Both the position numbers and the translations under genes were made by a program. From positions 62,001 through 126,000 of the forward strand of contig NZ_JAGTIS010000014.1 of assembly GCF_018704125.1 (NCBI RefSeq): a stretch of 64,000 bases of DNA, in the 5' to 3' direction. Origin of the DNA: Metapseudomonas boanensis (lineage in GTDB: Bacteria; Pseudomonadota; Gammaproteobacteria; Pseudomonadales; Pseudomonadaceae). Of this stretch, positions 63,839 to 64,000 are shown piece after piece (the stretch's first letter is position 1; each line of letters opens with the position of its first letter). The notes beneath the pieces were generated by a model. The model was given only the letters and a program-made list of their open reading frames with translations, did not search any database and was not told the origin of the DNA.

Positions 63839-64000
63839 CTATCGTTGCATTTTCTCCACAGCCGCCAGCAGCTTCTCGGTCAATGCCGGATAGTTCTCGT
63901 CGTAATGGTGCCCACCAGGCAGCTGCAACATCTGCCCAACGGCGCCAGGTTGGGTGCAGCCACTTTCGGCCGACTCCTCACTGCCGTAGACGCAAAGGAC
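63839..64000 (-). CDS. VirJ/AcvB-type hydrolase, C-terminal 53 residues (partial)
   Basis: Only the 3' end is in the window. The visible residues include V-L-C-V-Y-G-S-E-E-S and the typical L-P-G-G-H-H-Y-D-E-N-Y, which in VirJ/AcvB proteins carries the likely catalytic histidine of an alpha/beta hydrolase. In P. aeruginosa the gene next to kup-b561 (PA0919) is a periplasmic alanyl-phosphatidylglycerol hydrolase encoded with an MprF-type synthase. That role is inferred here; the body of the protein lies beyond the edge. Confidence 0.7.
   Translation of the reverse strand, partial: VLCVYGSEESAESGCTQPGAVGQMLQLPGGHHYDENYPALTEKLLAAVEKMQR

Overview
The window reads as chromosomal DNA of a Pseudomonas species (Gammaproteobacteria). 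It is GC-rich, and from its left edge to about 51.8 kb the gene order matches, from memory, the PA3664-to-PA3603 stretch of P. aeruginosa read backwards: yffB-dapC-glnD-map-rpsB-tsf-pyrH-frr-uppS-cdsA-dxr-rseP-bamA-skp-lpxD-fabZ-lpxA-lpxB-rnhB ... dnaE-accA-tilS-pyrG-kdsA-eno-ftsB-ispD ... ispF-truD-surE-pcm-nlpD-rpoS-rsmZ-fdxA-mutS-cinA-recA-recX ... erdR-dgkA. Several proteins look close to P. aeruginosa versions but differ enough that this is probably another species; I cannot name it.

Layout. 0-5.3 kb (minus strand): a partial LysE-like gene, an ArsC-fold protein, dapC, glnD and map. 5.4-19.9 kb (plus): translation (rpsB, tsf, frr), UMP kinase, undecaprenyl-PP and CDP-DAG synthesis, isoprenoid precursor synthesis (dxr), site-2 protease, outer-membrane assembly (bamA, skp) and the lipid A core (lpxD-fabZ-lpxA-lpxB), ending with rnhB. 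20-32.9 kb (plus): AGCS symporter, dnaE, accA, tilS, pyrG, kdsA, eno, ftsB, ispD. 32.9-36 kb: formaldehyde detoxification (LysR regulator, glutathione-dependent dehydrogenase, S-formylglutathione hydrolase). 36-46.8 kb: ispF-truD-surE-pcm-nlpD-rpoS, the regulatory RNA rsmZ with its GacA box, fdxA, mutS, pncC-like cinA and recA-recX with a LexA-type box. 46.9-51.8 kb: LOG protein, a secreted PA3611-like protein, tapT, a DMT transporter, erdR and dgkA.

At about 51.8 kb the P. aeruginosa-like order stops. The right end is a mosaic: finR/fpr, a divergent VOC/monooxygenase pair with a shared palindrome, trmO with a small secreted protein, a DUF1326-DUF2182 pair, rhlG, a GST, a DCC-family protein, a REP hairpin beside a frameshifted ISL3 transposase remnant, then rimO, kup, cytochrome b561 and the 3' end of a VirJ/AcvB-type gene.

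The window is mainly core genome. I saw no CRISPR array, prophage, intact insertion sequence, tRNA or rRNA gene. The less explained items are a structured intergenic RNA candidate between eno and ftsB, the DUF1326-DUF2182 membrane pair, the TTGTATACAA palindrome at the VOC/monooxygenase promoters, several palindromic repeats (a REPIN and a CGTAGG-headed family), and two convergent gene pairs whose stop codons share one CTAG.
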